A stretch of DNA of 64,000 nt from Albugo candida (lineage: Eukaryota; Oomycota; Peronosporomycetes; Albuginales; Albuginaceae). Position numbers and translations under genes: made by a program. Positions within the stretch are counted from its first letter, which is position 1, and each line of letters starts with the position of its first letter. This document shows, one piece after another, positions 1 through 13,755 of this stretch. A model generated the notes under the pieces. The model saw only the letters and a list, made by a program, of their open reading frames with translations, did no database searches and was not told the DNA's origin. Where the stretch lies: the NCBI GenBank assembly GCA_905220665.1, contig CAJNAR010000001.1:62001-126000 (forward strand), given 5' to 3'.

Positions 1-3000
1 TTCGTGAATTCTGACATGGAATACCAGGGGGATCTTGTTATAGGTTTGAGCTGTGGGGCTCGATAACTTGTATTGTGGGTCGCTAATATTTGAAGAATAC
101 AAAACCCGGTAAAGTCTCACCTCACCTAACGACTCATCCTACCAATTGACTATTATACCTTTGTAGTAGGGTTTCCACCTCACGGTGTGTTCCAATCTTT
201 GTACTAAGCACGCATCTCATGTGTTTTTATCTCGAGACGGATCTGTTCCCGCAAAAAAAATAGAATCTAGCCTTTGATGGGCGCCACTTAGAACTTCTCT
301 CCATAACTCCTTCGACAAATGCTGCAGAGACAAATCAAAATTACGACAAAGCGCCCTTGCACAAGACATTTATTCGTCCGAATGATTTACGCTGCAAAGC
401 ACCGAACAAAATTATAGCCACCTTGTTGGATTGCCCTAAGTCATGCGTAATGTGTTCGCATCGAATATCAATGAGCTACACCATCGTCCGGAACGATTGT
501 CTGATTACTTTGGAATTGCATAGACGCAATTTCAGGCGAGTCAAATTCTTCTAAAATTTGCATGTACCACAATGCGACTTTCATAAACACCAATTATCAC
601 ATGCAATAGGGCCTAAAAAAGCTGGTTAGAGGAAGAGTATTTAGATATGGCCTCACATAAACGTCTGTATGAACACAAAAGTAAATTCTAAAGAGCACTT
701 GTAGACTTATTATGTCAAGGCGATATCGTAATTGCGCGAAGAGAATTGCCATTTCGATGACTGGCTGAACAGTAGAGTTTCTGCAGCAACTGAATGGGTA
801 GTAAGTAAAATTTAGAATGTGCGAGCGTCGTCATTTCTTCGCATCTCAATCTTTGAATGGGACTTGACGTTCATGCAAACCAATCATTCCGTCAAGTATA
901 CGGATATTAAGGTCAGTATTCCGATGCATTCTTTTGCAATATATACATAAACGAGGTGCGAGGGGAGAAACAGCATGGTTTCATCTATATCGATTATAGA
1001 TGAAGCCCTTACACTTTCTCACCAACGAGCCACGTGAGAACCGCTTTTCTAAAACGCTTGTTGTAAGAATTTTGTGTGAACTATTTTAATCAAGGGATAT
1101 TATCACGAAAACATAAAGCGTAGGTGACATAATCACGATTCATTGATTACAGTGAACAAAAAATAAATAATTTTTTAAAAAAGCGATTTTTTATTTTAAA
1201 TAAATTTTAGACTTCGCAGCCCGATTTTATCTGACGCCAAAGAAAGCTGTCTGAACGCATAAGAATTGACTAACATGGTAAAGTTGGCTTGAGTAAGACC
1301 TGTTCCTGAATTCCAAATTGGTATTCTTCGTCCTAACAGTCTCCACAACACAGCATTAATGTCTAAAAAGCGTTCTCGTCATGCACATTCGGGCCATACA
1401 TACTACTACTACTATTATTCGTTCCCCATACATGCGTTGACCACTTTTATGATTCAGGTCCGTATATCGCTACATACCTCGGCTTTTAGACTCATTCATA
1501 CTATATGAATCGCGAGCAGTATTCATTTATCGCTGACTTGTGAGCAAAACTGGAAGCTTCTTAGGAATTTCGACTTTTGGCTGACTCTTCTTTCGTTGAT
1601 TTTTATTGCATGAGTGGACATAAAAGTAAAGCAAGGAGTTTGGGGCTTCAAAAAAATACGCTATCTTCGATTCCCTCTCTTCACCCTTCTTCCGCGCTAG
1701 AAAATGGCCCTCTTTTTCCCCATCAAGTTGCCAAACAATGTCAAAAAGGGTATAAGTCTTCTTAATAAGTAGTGCCCCGGGTATAATTGAATTATATCGA
1801 CTAGAGGTTTCGGAGTCAATGCACATTTGAATTGCTTGAAGCGTATGAATTTTTTTATTGGTTGACAATGTCGTTTTCAAAATTTTGCGACAGCAAAATA
1901 TTGCGCGAAATCAAGCTTTGCAGGTACACAAAACAACTGTATCACAGGGTTGTAGTTCAAGTGCGGTGTCTGAGTCACATAAACTGCTCAAGCTTCCGGC
2001 GATATGTGCATGATATACTCTGGACAGGGCATGCTATACACAGTTATATGTCCTTGGACAACAGCTGCCAATAACCGACAGCATTAAAACGGTCTTGCTA
2101 TTGCCTTTAAGATACATTGATTGAGTCACGTCGAGCTTCACCTTTTAAGGAAGAGTGCCAGCATCAAGCTCACGGCCCTCATTTTTGTTCATTCTACGCT
2201 ATCAAGTGCAGGGACGAACTCAAACGTTATCAATCATAATCAGGAAGCTAAGAGGTGAGTACGCAAGGCAATATAATTGAAAGCCTTTATATCCAGGCAA
2301 ATATTACATAATAACAGCCAAGCATCTGCATCGAAGTGAGATTCGGCAGTGTCCGATGCTGCATGTAGTAGATTTTATCAAGAGCTCAACTGTTAAAATT
2401 TCAATCTCTGACTCTTTTGTAGTAAAAATCAGAGGAAGTAGATGCGAAAATTTATTCGCCTACGCTTCCACAAAATACGAAAATATCGTGCGGCCAAAGC
2501 AAGATGATGCGAAATGTGGCAATATGCTAGTCAATATCATTCCACGACGATAAGAATCAAAAGTTAAGACTCGTGACCAATTCGCATCCCAAACGAGCAA
2601 GGCAGCCAAAGGAAGGAAGGTGAGCGTAACGTGATAGATGCTCTGCTGTAAATATTTACACTGTAAGCATGGTGATTCCTTGTATCACCAGCCAAAACAT
2701 TCAATTCTCACACACAATAATGCATCTCACTCGCATACGTGCAATCCGCACTTCATGGAGCGTCAAACGATTGCAAATCATACAAAGTGCGCCAAATATA
2801 TCACTATGTGACTAAACCGATCGTAACGCAGCGTGATAATTTTAAGATTAACAATAGCCGTGGTAGAAAACCTAATGTGCCTATTCATTTAACTCGTTGA
2901 TGCCATCAAGTTCAGATTGATATAGATGATGTAGCTATACATGTTGATTCGCTGCAGTGCTGACATAATGTTCGAGCCCATCTTATACGTTCATCCGTTT

Positions 3001-5509
3001 AAGTTCTACTAGTTAAAAAAGTACTTTGAGATGCCAAGGAGGGAGGCCACCGTCATAACTGATCGATTCAGCATGACTGCTTCGCTTACTGTCTAGTTCG
3101 ACCAATTCATAGTACACGAAATGTATAGACATGATGCATATCCTTCCGGGAACCATGACGAAGTGTTTGGCATTGACAGAATGCAATTTTTTCAAAGTAG
3201 AGTAGAGCTTGATAGTTAGAATGACTTGCTAACAGAATTCGCACACGATCCCAGTAGCGTACTCAGGTCCTTATCTTGTTGTGCTGTATATAGCTCGCTC
3301 TATACACACAAATAAACTCGAGCACATGATTTCCATCAACTGCGCTCCCATATGATTCCTCATGTAGCTTATGATGCTACGATTCGACTTTCAAACTAGC
3401 AAATCTCGTATAAGCATAATTTCATACATCTCACCTCTGGCTTCCTTACTTGTAGTAGTAAGCTTGTGTAGAAATAGGACTCCGTTCATACGTCCTTGAA
3501 ATATTCATAGCGCTAAACCTCCATGAGACATGCGCTTATGCGATTTGTTCCATGAGTAAGCGCGATACTCTGTTACCAATTGGCGTCGAGGAGCTCTAAA
3601 GTTTGATTGCATGTTTACGTTTTTTTTTGCTGCTTGTGTCGCAAGAGATAGACCCCCTTCTATTGATAAGTCTCTCTCGCAGCCGCTGAGTCATATTTCT
3701 TCTTACTTGAAACATTTTTGACCGAGTCCAATTCACATGATTCTCATCGTGTTCAGCATTTATTTGTTTTATGATACGTCCTGGCTGTACAATGATGCCT
3801 TTCTGAATTTTTACTCCTTACCCCACCAGATTGATTTTCCTTGGACCTACTTTGTTGAGGTGTTTCTTAGCCAAGTTTCGTTCTTCCATGCATCGCTGGG
3901 ATTGTTTATAAACAAGCATCCAAATGCAGTATCTCCAAAGGTTTCGCGCCAAAAACGGAATATCTTTGAGCTTCACATCACCCAAGGACAAATCTATCTT
4001 GCATTTGGATTCTTTTTTCGACGCAGACTGGGAGTCGACATCCCATAGTTTCTCCAGGCAATTGGGACAAAATGTATCGACAAAAGTGGGTGGTTTTGTC
4101 CGATGGCGACCCGAAATTCTAGATAAGTTTTATCAGTGGAATTTCATGCCGAGTTCTTCTTCACCAATCTGAGCTTAATGTCATCCCCTACGCTTGCTAA
4201 TCATCTTTCTCAGACGCTGTTTTTTGCTCGTTGAGTTTCAATGCTCTTCAGTGTACATTTCAGGAGGAGAGCCTTGATGCCGTACGATAAATTAGCACTG
4301 ATTGTTTCGTGCAAAAGTCCTAACGGAAGCGTCGAGTCTTTCCATGACACCTAGACGTACTATGTCCCGATACGAAGTCCTCGATTGAAAGCATCGACGC
4401 AATTTATTGACTAGACAATGTACTTGCCAGAGCAATTGCACAAGCTAGCAGGTCGATGGTCAGCAAATCAATCGCTTATCACGATCCGTTGAGGGATGCA
4501 CAAAATTGCGCCAGAATTGCATAGTTCATTTTATTTGAGCCCAGCGATGATATGGTTGTACTAAGATTATACTAGTCATCTATTCATTGGAATATCGAGC
4601 ATATGTGTTAGTTTGTGTCCGAACCATTTTTTGGCGCATCGGTACATGAAGAAACAGCGATAGTAATTTTGGCAGCAGCTTTGCTAGCTGAGACGATGTT
4701 CTGCGGGCTATATGTGATGGGTAAGTGCTTTAGCATGATGTATTGAGGTCGTGTAAGTGACAGCACATTCGCCAAAACCTCAATGCAGATATAATTTGTC
4801 GTTTACAATGCATTCCCTCGGACGTGCGAGACACGGAATGCATGTCGCAATTTATAGTCGAGAGCTATACTCCAACACTCCTCTCTTAAGTAATTTCGAA
4901 AACCACATCCACTAATACTTACGCTGTGTCTTGGCACCATCAACCTAGTCTCTTTTACTTTTTCGGGATCGTAAGCAGTTTTCCGCCGCAACTAATTTCC
5001 ATCGATTTGGGTACAAGCTTTGAGCGCAAATGGATCGACCCTTCATTGAGTTGCATGCTTTAGAAGTCCAACTGACGTAGCGACTTAGATTTCTTATCTT
5101 TCGGCGTCGACACATGAAAATTTGGTGCGAGACATTGTCTTTTGGCCTGATCGTTCATTCGTCTATCATATCTCTATATCCTGATTTGTGGATTTTGTCT
5201 CTTTACCATTCCACCTTCTTTGATTTCCGCCTCAACTTGATATATAGTTGAGGTTTGTCTTGCAGTATCATGACCCATGACTACCAACACTCGATCTGAA
5301 TTATAACCCGTCCACATGGCTGTACCATTTGCTAGACTGGCTCACAAAAGGTTAATCTTTTAAGTCGCGCTCGTGCTAATCCACCTTATGTACTGTACTC
5401 AAACTAGACATGTTTCAGCTTCTTTTCGCGTTCCTGTGTGAGGAATGGAGCTCTCCTAACTCATATTGGCATTGGCACCATTGGTCTTCTAGCGAGCGTA
5501 ACCAACGAC
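1..5509. other. Gene-poor AT-rich stretch, no recognised gene
   Basis: No reading frame here exceeds about 117 codons and none shows a domain I recognise. Short open frames occur at 357-554, 1527-1880 (minus), 2356-2553, 3737-4048 and 3924-4172, without splice-site patterns joining them into a larger protein. I saw no tRNA, rRNA, LTR pair or tandem array. It may be intergenic DNA, decayed transposon sequence, or the far 3' region of a neighbouring gene outside the window. Confidence 0.5.
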
Positions 5510-8104
5510 CTATTTGCTCACTGTATCAAACTGGATAGAAACATCCTCAGACCTTGACTCGATCATCTCGAATTGCCTCTCAATCAAAAGAGTAATAGCA
5601 AGCTTGGGATGTTCAGATTCATGGAACAAATGAAGCAGTTGCTTGAAGAGAGTTATCCTGCGGTAACAATCATTTCTCGCGGATACTTTTTCGAGTGCCA
5701 AATCATTGATAAACTCCACAAAAGCCTGTTTGTTTACAAAATCCTGCAGAAAATCTTGAGAGGATAATGCTGAGCAATTGAGAAACCCCTGATCGTCAAA
5801 GTGAACAGAACAAGGAAACTGGGAAGTATTGTTTTGCATCAGATTATCGCGGTGATCAGCCTCACGCGAGGTCGTGATTCTATGTTTGAGCGATTCGACT
5901 CGGACAAAAGAATCCACATGATGTAATAACGATGTAAATAGTACCGCGAAGGATGCTCGAACACCGTCCACCCACGGGAGTATACGATTAGCTTTCCGTT
6001 CACAGACCTCAATCATTTCATTTGATAATCTTCTTTCGTACCGTTTAATTCCATCACTGCCTAAGGGTTTGTCATTCGATAGAGACGCCTCAGATTTTAT
6101 TCGACGAATACTGGAGGCCACAACGTTTTCGCGATCAGACGGACTCCAAAATCGCAGCAATACAGGACGGGGAGCTTGTTGTAAGAGTCGAATTGTATGT
6201 CGAAAACTCCAGCCAAGTACAGCCACATTATTGATAGCAACGAGTAGACTACCGATTTTCACAACACCGGATCTCTCAGCAGGGCCAACACGGCCACTTG
6301 CAAACTTCGGGAACTCTCTCACAATCGCCGGAGCTGCAGAAGGTCCTTTAAATTCTTCAAATGTAATTCCAAGCTGATCTCAAATCATGTATGAGCCGGA
6401 TATTGAAAAGAATCAAGCACCACTTACCGCACCTCCAGAAAAACTGCAAGTGACTTCCTCCAAACGAGTAAACGGCCTGTGCAATTCAAAATTTACTGAT
6501 GTTCTAGTCGATTTTCGCCTCCTGCTCAGTCGTTTAAGTACGCGAGTGCGCTTATGCGTTGTTGTGGATGGAAGGGATCGTTTGTCATTTTGTCTCGGAT
6601 GTGGTACTTCTTCATCCCCATTAATGGTATCGATCAAAATGTTGACAGCATGCGAAGGTAGCCGAGTAAGCTCTGATGAAGTACAAGTGCTTTGATGATA
6701 AGACCACCGCATCGGGGCAATCACTCGATTTTTGTCGAGATGGACAACGACACATGATGTGAGCACCTCTCCGTTGATTTCTCTCGCACATAATGCACTA
6801 CTTTGTATGCCGATCAAGTATGGCATAGGTGCCTGTGAGGAGTACAGATCAATAATATCACCGGAATGTGGGAGCTCTTACATGCAGATAGTCTATCAAT
6901 GAGAGAGGCAAGAAAGGGATATAAACATGCTCCCACGTGAATGGAAACATCAAACTCTTCAGTGCTTCACAAACAGGCGTCAGGGTTTCTTGGTCGTTGC
7001 TATGCAACAAAACGCGCTGTTCAAGTAACAAACAGTTGACCAAATAAACGATATGATCCAAGCTGAGGCACCGAAAGAGTAGATGATAGCAATAATCTTC
7101 GATATAAGGCAGCTTCCCGCGAGGTAGCTGGTAATCAAACTCCCAGTCACGGCATTTTGCACCAAATGGCGGACTATATGATAAATGCAAGCAGACATCC
7201 TGCCCCATAGTTGGCAACAACGTGGGAAGATATATAATTCTATCAAAAATTGATACCAATAATGACCATCGGTCGGTGACTCGCATCATTGTCTCGACGA
7301 TAACTCTATGAATCCACCTATAAAATATCGTATTAGGCATTCATATATTGCATGGAGTGAATGTCTCCGTACGTGGTCAATGAGCTGAGCAATGAAAACA
7401 AGGGATGATGCGAAATTAAACAAAGCACTCGACTTTCTGTAGGAGTTTCATTAATATCACCATCATCTAGCATTTGCGGTAAATTGACCACAAAGCCGTA
7501 AACTCGAGTCCCATCACCGCTTGTCATTAAAAACGAGAACACAGGAGGCGACGTGCTGTCTGACATGTTATCTTTTTGCTTGTGCGGAATGCAAAACTGG
7601 AGAAAAGATACTGATCGTCAAGTACGCTTCCATCAGAGATATAGTGGACATGTAGCAACTCACGTAAGAAATGCCGTCAGGAAATGAAAAATCAGCGTGG
7701 TCATCCTGTGGATAGCGATGAAGCACAAAAGGATTTTCTTGTGTGCGTATGTGAGATTTTACTTGATTGCAATTAGAGACCGTCTCGTCATCTTGCTCGG
7801 GCTGTGTAGAAAGTGATTGGATTTTGCGATCGTTAATTGAACTAGAGGAGGCCACTTCGGGTTTGCACGCATACTGAATATCTTCACTTCGTGTTTCAAC
7901 GCTTGCGCTCTTCTGATTTGATCCTGAATCTCGATCTTCTCCATCTGAATCAAAATCTAACGGATCCTTCCACGCTAGTTCGACGCAATAGTCAACAAGG
8001 CGGTTCTTCCAAGAATCCTGCGGACCGCATGCGCATACATTATTGTCTGCAATGCTCTCGTATTCGAGGGATGCGCGTCGATAAGTTGGTATGGACGCCA
8101 ACAT
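5510..8104 (-). CDS. DENN-domain protein with an inserted PDZ domain (five exons)
   Basis: DENN proteins act as guanine-nucleotide exchange factors for Rab GTPases in membrane traffic; the family role is known, this target is not. Exons by splice signals: 8104-7664, 7596-7373, 7317-6882, 6832-6428 and 6373-5510; introns are 49-67 nt and every phase agrees. The uDENN part is split over exons 1-2 (VLHRYPQDDHADFSFPDGI, then GTRVYGFVV). The cDENN core is in exon 3 (CLLLEQRVLLHS, MFPFTWEHVYIPFLP) and ends in exon 4 (APMPYLIGI). After a basic linker, a PDZ domain spans the exon 4/5 junction (SGGALGITFEEF ... GSLLVAINN). A dDENN-like part follows (FLQDFVNKQAFVEFINDL). The first ATG in frame is at 8104; the frame stays open to 8149 without another ATG. 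The stop is TAG. Confidence 0.88.
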
Positions 8105-8149
8105 TGTAGCGGAATTGTGACAAATGTGACGTTTTGCGTCTTGGAACAA

Positions 8150-8928
8150 TGTACGGTCCGAATCGTTACATAAAATGGGATCCTTTTGATTTGGTCAGAA
8201 CGAACGTTCAAGTGCAAAGTACTATTCAGTCGGACTAGAATATTTTATGGTCTCCCACACTTTAAAGAAAGGAGAAAGGCTTTTATGTTGGTTTTGGGGA
8301 AATAGTCGAACATGCGCGTGCACGATCAATTATCTAATAGGGCAATATAGCTGATAGATGCTGTGACAGCAATCCTGATTGCTATAATGCCTTCTTCACT
8401 TGAAGACGTTAAAGTATTTGGCATCACTATCACTGCGAGAGAGTACGTAGTTTAAGAAGTGATTTCGATTTGCTGCGAGAGAATACTTCAGAGCGCATGA
8501 TTTATAATGCGATTTCTCAATATATTTTTCGTCATAGCGGAAATTGGTTCTCTGTTAGCGACGAAAAGATTCCTTTGACGCTGTGTGTTCCGACAAAGCA
8601 GATGTGCCATACATCCGTGTAATAAGGGCTTTGGACAGTATGCAAGATATCTCGGCAGGTCTTCCAGTCACAAAAGAATTTCAATATCCCAATACTATAT
8701 CACAATACGACTTCATTCAGTATGTCGAATTGATGAAGGTGCTTCTTGGCAATCTAAGAGAAAATCTCGAACGAGATTGGAAAGAACTGCACATACAGGT
8801 TGACAACGCTAGTTGGTCCATCTGCTCTACAACAAAGTGAGATAATTAAGCTGCTTCAACGAGGACATCATAATGACGATAGATGTCATTGCTGCTAGCG
8901 TCTTCTTACTTGACAGCAGCCGTGTCGC
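8150..8928. other. Intergenic: upstream of the DENN gene, downstream of CAP-H
   Basis: This space separates the 5' end of the DENN gene from the 3' end of the condensin gene, both on the minus strand, so the DENN promoter should lie here. A plus-strand frame at 8583-8840 (85 codons) has no recognisable domain and no splice partner. I do not call it a gene. Confidence 0.45.
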
Positions 8929-11566
8929 TCACTTCTTACTACTTTGTATGCCGAAGTTTTCCAAACTATCTTGACCCGTCAGCTCCAGCCCCTTCTCGTT
9001 CGCCAAATGCAGCAAGCAGATGAAGTAAAATGACATTGTTGTGTCCGAATTTGTCTATAGCAAAGCGAATAATCAGTAATTAGGATCGTACTCTCCATCT
9101 TACAAATAACTTTAACCTCCGATCGTAAGGTATTCACAACACTCTTAAAGCATGTCGTCAACGGCGGTCGTTCATCAGCGGTAAGCTTTTCTCTTTGTCG
9201 CCAATTCTCTTTATCAACTGAGTCAGAGACTGCATCAATGTCGCGTGCAGCAATTCTATCCGATTTCAAGTGGTCCCATATTTTCTGTTTGAGTCGTCTT
9301 ACGTTGACACGTTTGGCTGTTCGCTCATAATTTATATCAACAATTGGTACCAATCGATCCGCAGTCAGCAGGGCGGGTTGGTTCTCATCCTCCCGGTCCG
9401 ACTCATAGTGGTACTCCACTTCGTTGTCATCCACACTATCAGCTCTTGCACGAAGACCAAAATGCGGGTCTTTTGCAGTTTCCATGTATGAGAAGGATTT
9501 GACTTCATTCATTTGCTCCTTTCTGAAGATGAAACATGATCGACAGGGCTTCAAAAAATAACGTTGGAAGTGTTGCGCCGTAATATGAGCATCCACCGGA
9601 AGAATAAGCTTTTCCGCTTGTTTGATCTGACGTCGAATTGCTTCTTTGGAAAAGACAATATCTTTGCTGCTTTTGCATGACGTAAGTTCGCCACTACTTC
9701 TTTCTTCGTCGATGAAGAAATCGATGGTAGTGGATTTGCGCTTCTCTTTGTTGTTTCCTCTCTTTCTAGTAGTCGTGTGCTCGTCCTTACTTTGACTATT
9801 GTCATCCAATGTTGCATCTGACAGCGAAACTTGAGATTTTCTTTTATTGAAACGAGATGGAAACTTCCAATGAGACCGCCTGGTCCATTTAGTTGATGAC
9901 CCCAAGCCAAAATATGAATATGCTTGTTCAGTTGAAGCCTGATAATCAGAACTTGAAAGAGTATTCAAGAGCTGATGAAATGTATCGGAATCATTGTTCT
10001 GTTGCATTTGAATCTGATCTCGCCTGTGAAAATACTCAGCAGCACTTAATGGAGCTGATTGTTCTGGATTTTCACAAATCGATATAGTTGCAGGATTTCT
10101 CTCAGTCATTTCGTCAGATGCTTCCGAGCCTTCTATTTCCACACTCAGGTCAAAATCTGCGTCCACGGGATCTACTATGCCTTCCTTGTCTTTGTCAGCT
10201 TCAAGATCTTTCACGAGGTTACCACCATTCTCTTCATCGATTGCTGGAGAATATATTGATGCATTATTGGTGTCTGTTAGTTGTTCAAGTTGCATATAAA
10301 GTCGCTCGATGGCCGGGCAAAGCTGTCGCTCCTATATACCATAAAGTAAGATCATCACAGATATGTGTCATGAAACCTGACCGAAGTATCAGTTGGTAAG
10401 TCTTTCACGAGCATGGCGATATCGATTTCGGTCTCCTGTATAGACTTCTCAGTACTCCCCACTAGATTGATGGCTGATGGAAGCCGAGAGCTAGCCATCA
10501 CGTCGGATGAATTTAGCAGTAGTTTGCATCCATCGTAAATACTCTGATGACAGAGTTCACAACCTTTTACATATAAGTTATATGCAAATGTATTCGTACA
10601 AGATTTGTGAGCAACATCCCTCGTGCCCCACCCTCATCAAACTGCTTACTCATCTACGGTCAGAAAACTTAAGTCAGAGCGCTTCTCACTACTTTTGTCG
10701 TCCAACCTTATGGAATAAAGGATCCACATTATAATCCAGATCCATTTTCTTCATATTGATATTCGTGATGTTCTTTTCGAGTGTGCTTGAAGCTCCGCTA
10801 TCCTGCAAAAATTCGTATTCATTCATATTTTGATGCCAAGCATGGTCGTACGCCGTACCTTGCACATTTTCCGATTCTTCTTTTCCTTCTTTTTCTTTTC
10901 GTCTTCGGTAGCTAGGTAATCATTTCAATTTAGATCTTCGCACGTGTACGAACAACTTGTAGTACCTAGATCCTTTTTTCCTTCGTTCCGAGAGAGATTT
11001 TCGAGCACTTTGTAAGAAGAATTCCACGTATCATCGACACGATACGAGTAAATCTTAATGCTGGCATCCAACGTGCAGCTTGCTTTCATGAAATTGTACG
11101 TCTCTTGCTGCTTGACAGAAACACTACAGCTTAAAATGAGTGAAACATACTTGTAGTTCTTCAACGAGATATGACTTAGTGCTTGTCTCGAGAATGTCAT
11201 GCATATAGTCGATTAGCTGCAATGACCACGAGTTTTTGACATTTATTTTCTATTACCAATAATTTTCGATCATAAACGTCCACACAAGAAATTTGAGGCA
11301 GAAACAAGTACATTCTCGGAGGAGAGTTTTATGATGCGTGCATAGATTTCGCCAAAACGTTGCGAGCTTTTATCATCATTTATGTTGTTGTATGTTACGA
11401 GAGATTTTCGACGTTGTTGAAACGCAGCAGACTGTCGTCGACGCCTTCGGTTGTCAATTTCATTTTCTTCTGTACGTGTAGCACATTCTTCAATCAAATC
11501 AGATCGTTTACGCTTCGAATTTGTTTGCTCATTTGCTAGAAGCTCTGATTCTTGGATTTGAGTCAT
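8929..11566 (-). CDS. NCAPH: Condensin complex subunit 2 (CAP-H / Barren kleisin)
   Basis: CAP-H is the kleisin that bridges the SMC2/SMC4 heads of condensin I in mitotic chromosome compaction. Exon 1 (11566-11312) starts at ATG and ends ARIIKLSSEN. Exon 2 (11249-11151) gives KINVKNSWSLQLIDYM and SYLVEELQ, the conserved Barren N-terminus. Exon 3 starts at 11107 (MKASCTLDASIKIYSYRVD). Small exons between about 10950 and 10390 carry TLEKNITNINMKKMDLDYN, VDPLFHK, KQFDEGGARGMLL and YDGCKLLLNSSD. A long exon from about 10325 carries AYSYFGLGSSTKW and, near the end, KRVNVRRLKQKIWDHL. The last exon, after a short intron near 9050-9080, gives FYFICLLHLANEKGLEL and stops at 8929. Introns 1 and 2 are 62 and 43 nt. 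Motif order matches Barren from end to end; internal exon borders are approximate. Confidence 0.93.
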
Positions 11567-13755
11567 GACACGTTCACAATACTTGATGTGTACACCTCAC
11601 AATTGGGCTGCCTGCGTGTATTCAGTACCACCTAGACATCGAGTGCGGTTGCAAAAAAAGAGAAAACGCATGCAGACGTACGAAAATTTGTAAAAATAAG
11701 AGCACAAGGTCATATTTTAGAAAAGAATGATCTGAACATGCGATCAATCTCACCATGACACCAGATACTTGTGTGATACAATAATCCAGTATGGATATAC
11801 TTACGTATAGCCAAAACTTTATGCATGTTCATGTGTGGTGTTGGCATATTGTTCATGCAACGTATGCTGCACAATTTTGCAGGATCACCTAATTTTGGGA
11901 CAGTATGGCAGGGGGCAATGTCTGACACGATTAATTTGTGGGATGGCTACTAGCGAGGAGAAGCCAAACTAAAGTTCGAAACAGGTAGTAATTCAAGGCT
12001 ATACTAGAGGCATGGCTGGTGAGGTCTGGAAAAATCGTACTGCCACGTTCCCTAGGATAGGACCCACATTTTTCGATCATACGAGATTTTTACCACGACT
12101 TTGCTATATAAACACAACGAAAATAAGGGAACGGGTGAGCTACAATATGATCTGGATCAACTCCGCGGTTTATCCAAGCGATGCTGCAAAACAGGCGGTG
12201 TGCAAGCTTGGAAAAATGTTACTATGCATACCAAAATATTAGTACTCGCTCGCCTCAAAACATCAAAGACACTTGGATTGATTCAAAGATTGCCAACGCA
12301 CTCGAGAGTAAGCCTACTCCGCGAGCAGAAACAACTATGGCAGCGACTAGGTCTTGTGAATTACGAAAGCAAACCCTCTAACTCGCACACGCGTAGCAAT
12401 TCAGTCGCTGACTTGACTCTGACGCTAGACGTGAGTTGACTATAGAGACATGGCATCTTGAAAAATGGAAAGGGGAGTTTGAAATCAATAGCTGGCCTTG
12501 CGCTTCCTGGAACTAAATGCTGCAGGAATACATAGTCCAGTTGATGAAGAATGAGAACTTTCCATGAGTCACGCTATGTTATAAAGTATCGACCATACTC
12601 CGAGAAGTATTGCGGTCAAGACACCGTGTTCATTAAATTGATGACTCAAAGGTTATCTTATTTTACGATGCAAGTTTGTATTGAAATATATTTTATTGCT
12701 CGAAAGTCCACCAAAAGCGTATTCCGTGATTGGTTTCTGCCCGAATTCCGTTTACGTAACCAGCGCTGTTCTCGAAAGCATGAGAGCGGGATCATCGATA
12801 TTTTATATGCCAATCGAGCAACATTGTGATGTTGGATGCAAACGATAGTAATTTACGCCATCGTATTTTAGCAACACATCATGGCGGTGTGACTCGCTCA
12901 ATTATTTGAGCTCCCTCGCCACTCATGCAGCGCCACTTCATGTTTGTCAAATCCTAGCAATCATCAGAGATATATCGTATGGAGTTGATGTAAGACATTT
13001 CTCGAGGGTCTCAATAATGTCGTTATAACTTGAGCTCCAATAAAATGGCTCAGCTCCCTATGGCAGCCGATATTTTACGAAGTAACCGGTAGAGTCAAGA
13101 ATTAGATGACATGGCTTGCTACGACATATTGGGTCGATGCAATCACTTCACGTCTTGGCGAGCTCTTCTGTATTGATTGGTGCTATCTCTGCGCTCTGCG
13201 ATTTCGATCCTGTAGCTGGTGATAGCATGACACGACATGTGCACAATTACACCTCATCACGTAACTTACTTCCAATGGAAGCCTTAATTCATCTTACTGA
13301 AAGCTTCATCAAAAAGGGCATTGCTTCCTTAGCGTGATTGGCGTAGTATATATCTACGGATAGTACCTTTCTGGGCATTCATTTGTACGCGAATACAATC
13401 CTGAACGTGTACCCACGAACAAACGATTGCGGTAAAGAAGTGAAGGTTTCTTAAAAATTTTGATACACACATTCATTGCATTAAACTACCCTTTTGGTCG
13501 GACAAACTCTTCATTCAAGGTTTTGAAGGCACATGAAATCTCTTTGAACTGACTGATACATCGGGCACACCTAGACACTGAATCTCTAGAATGACTATAC
13601 GGCTGCCATCATAAAGTCAAACTTTAGAAATTTCGCCCACGTATCAGCTTCAAAACTACGACTGTCCTTTATAAGACGTTGGGGCAACACAGAGACCCCT
13701 CCCTACAGCATAATACAAATCATTTTAATTTTAGGATTCATGTACTTTAATCGCC
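11567..13755. other. Intergenic, no recognised gene
   Basis: The 5' flank of CAP-H is at the left end. Overlapping short plus-strand frames occur at 12012-12439 (up to 112 codons), 12551-12829 and 13116-13337, but they lie in different phases, show no known domain and are not joined by convincing splice sites. I saw no repeat shared with the transposons elsewhere in the window. Confidence 0.45.

Noticed and set aside
3924..4172. Possible copia RNase H remnant (LDSFFDADWE)
   Set aside because: Only a DADW-like motif agrees; the rest does not follow the family pattern, and no LTR or other pol motif is nearby.
8583..8840. 85-codon plus-strand frame between DENN and CAP-H
   Set aside because: No domain, no splice partner, and short enough to occur by chance.
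12012..12439. Overlapping plus-strand frames, up to 112 codons
   Set aside because: Three phases are open at once, none with a recognisable motif; not convincing as a gene.
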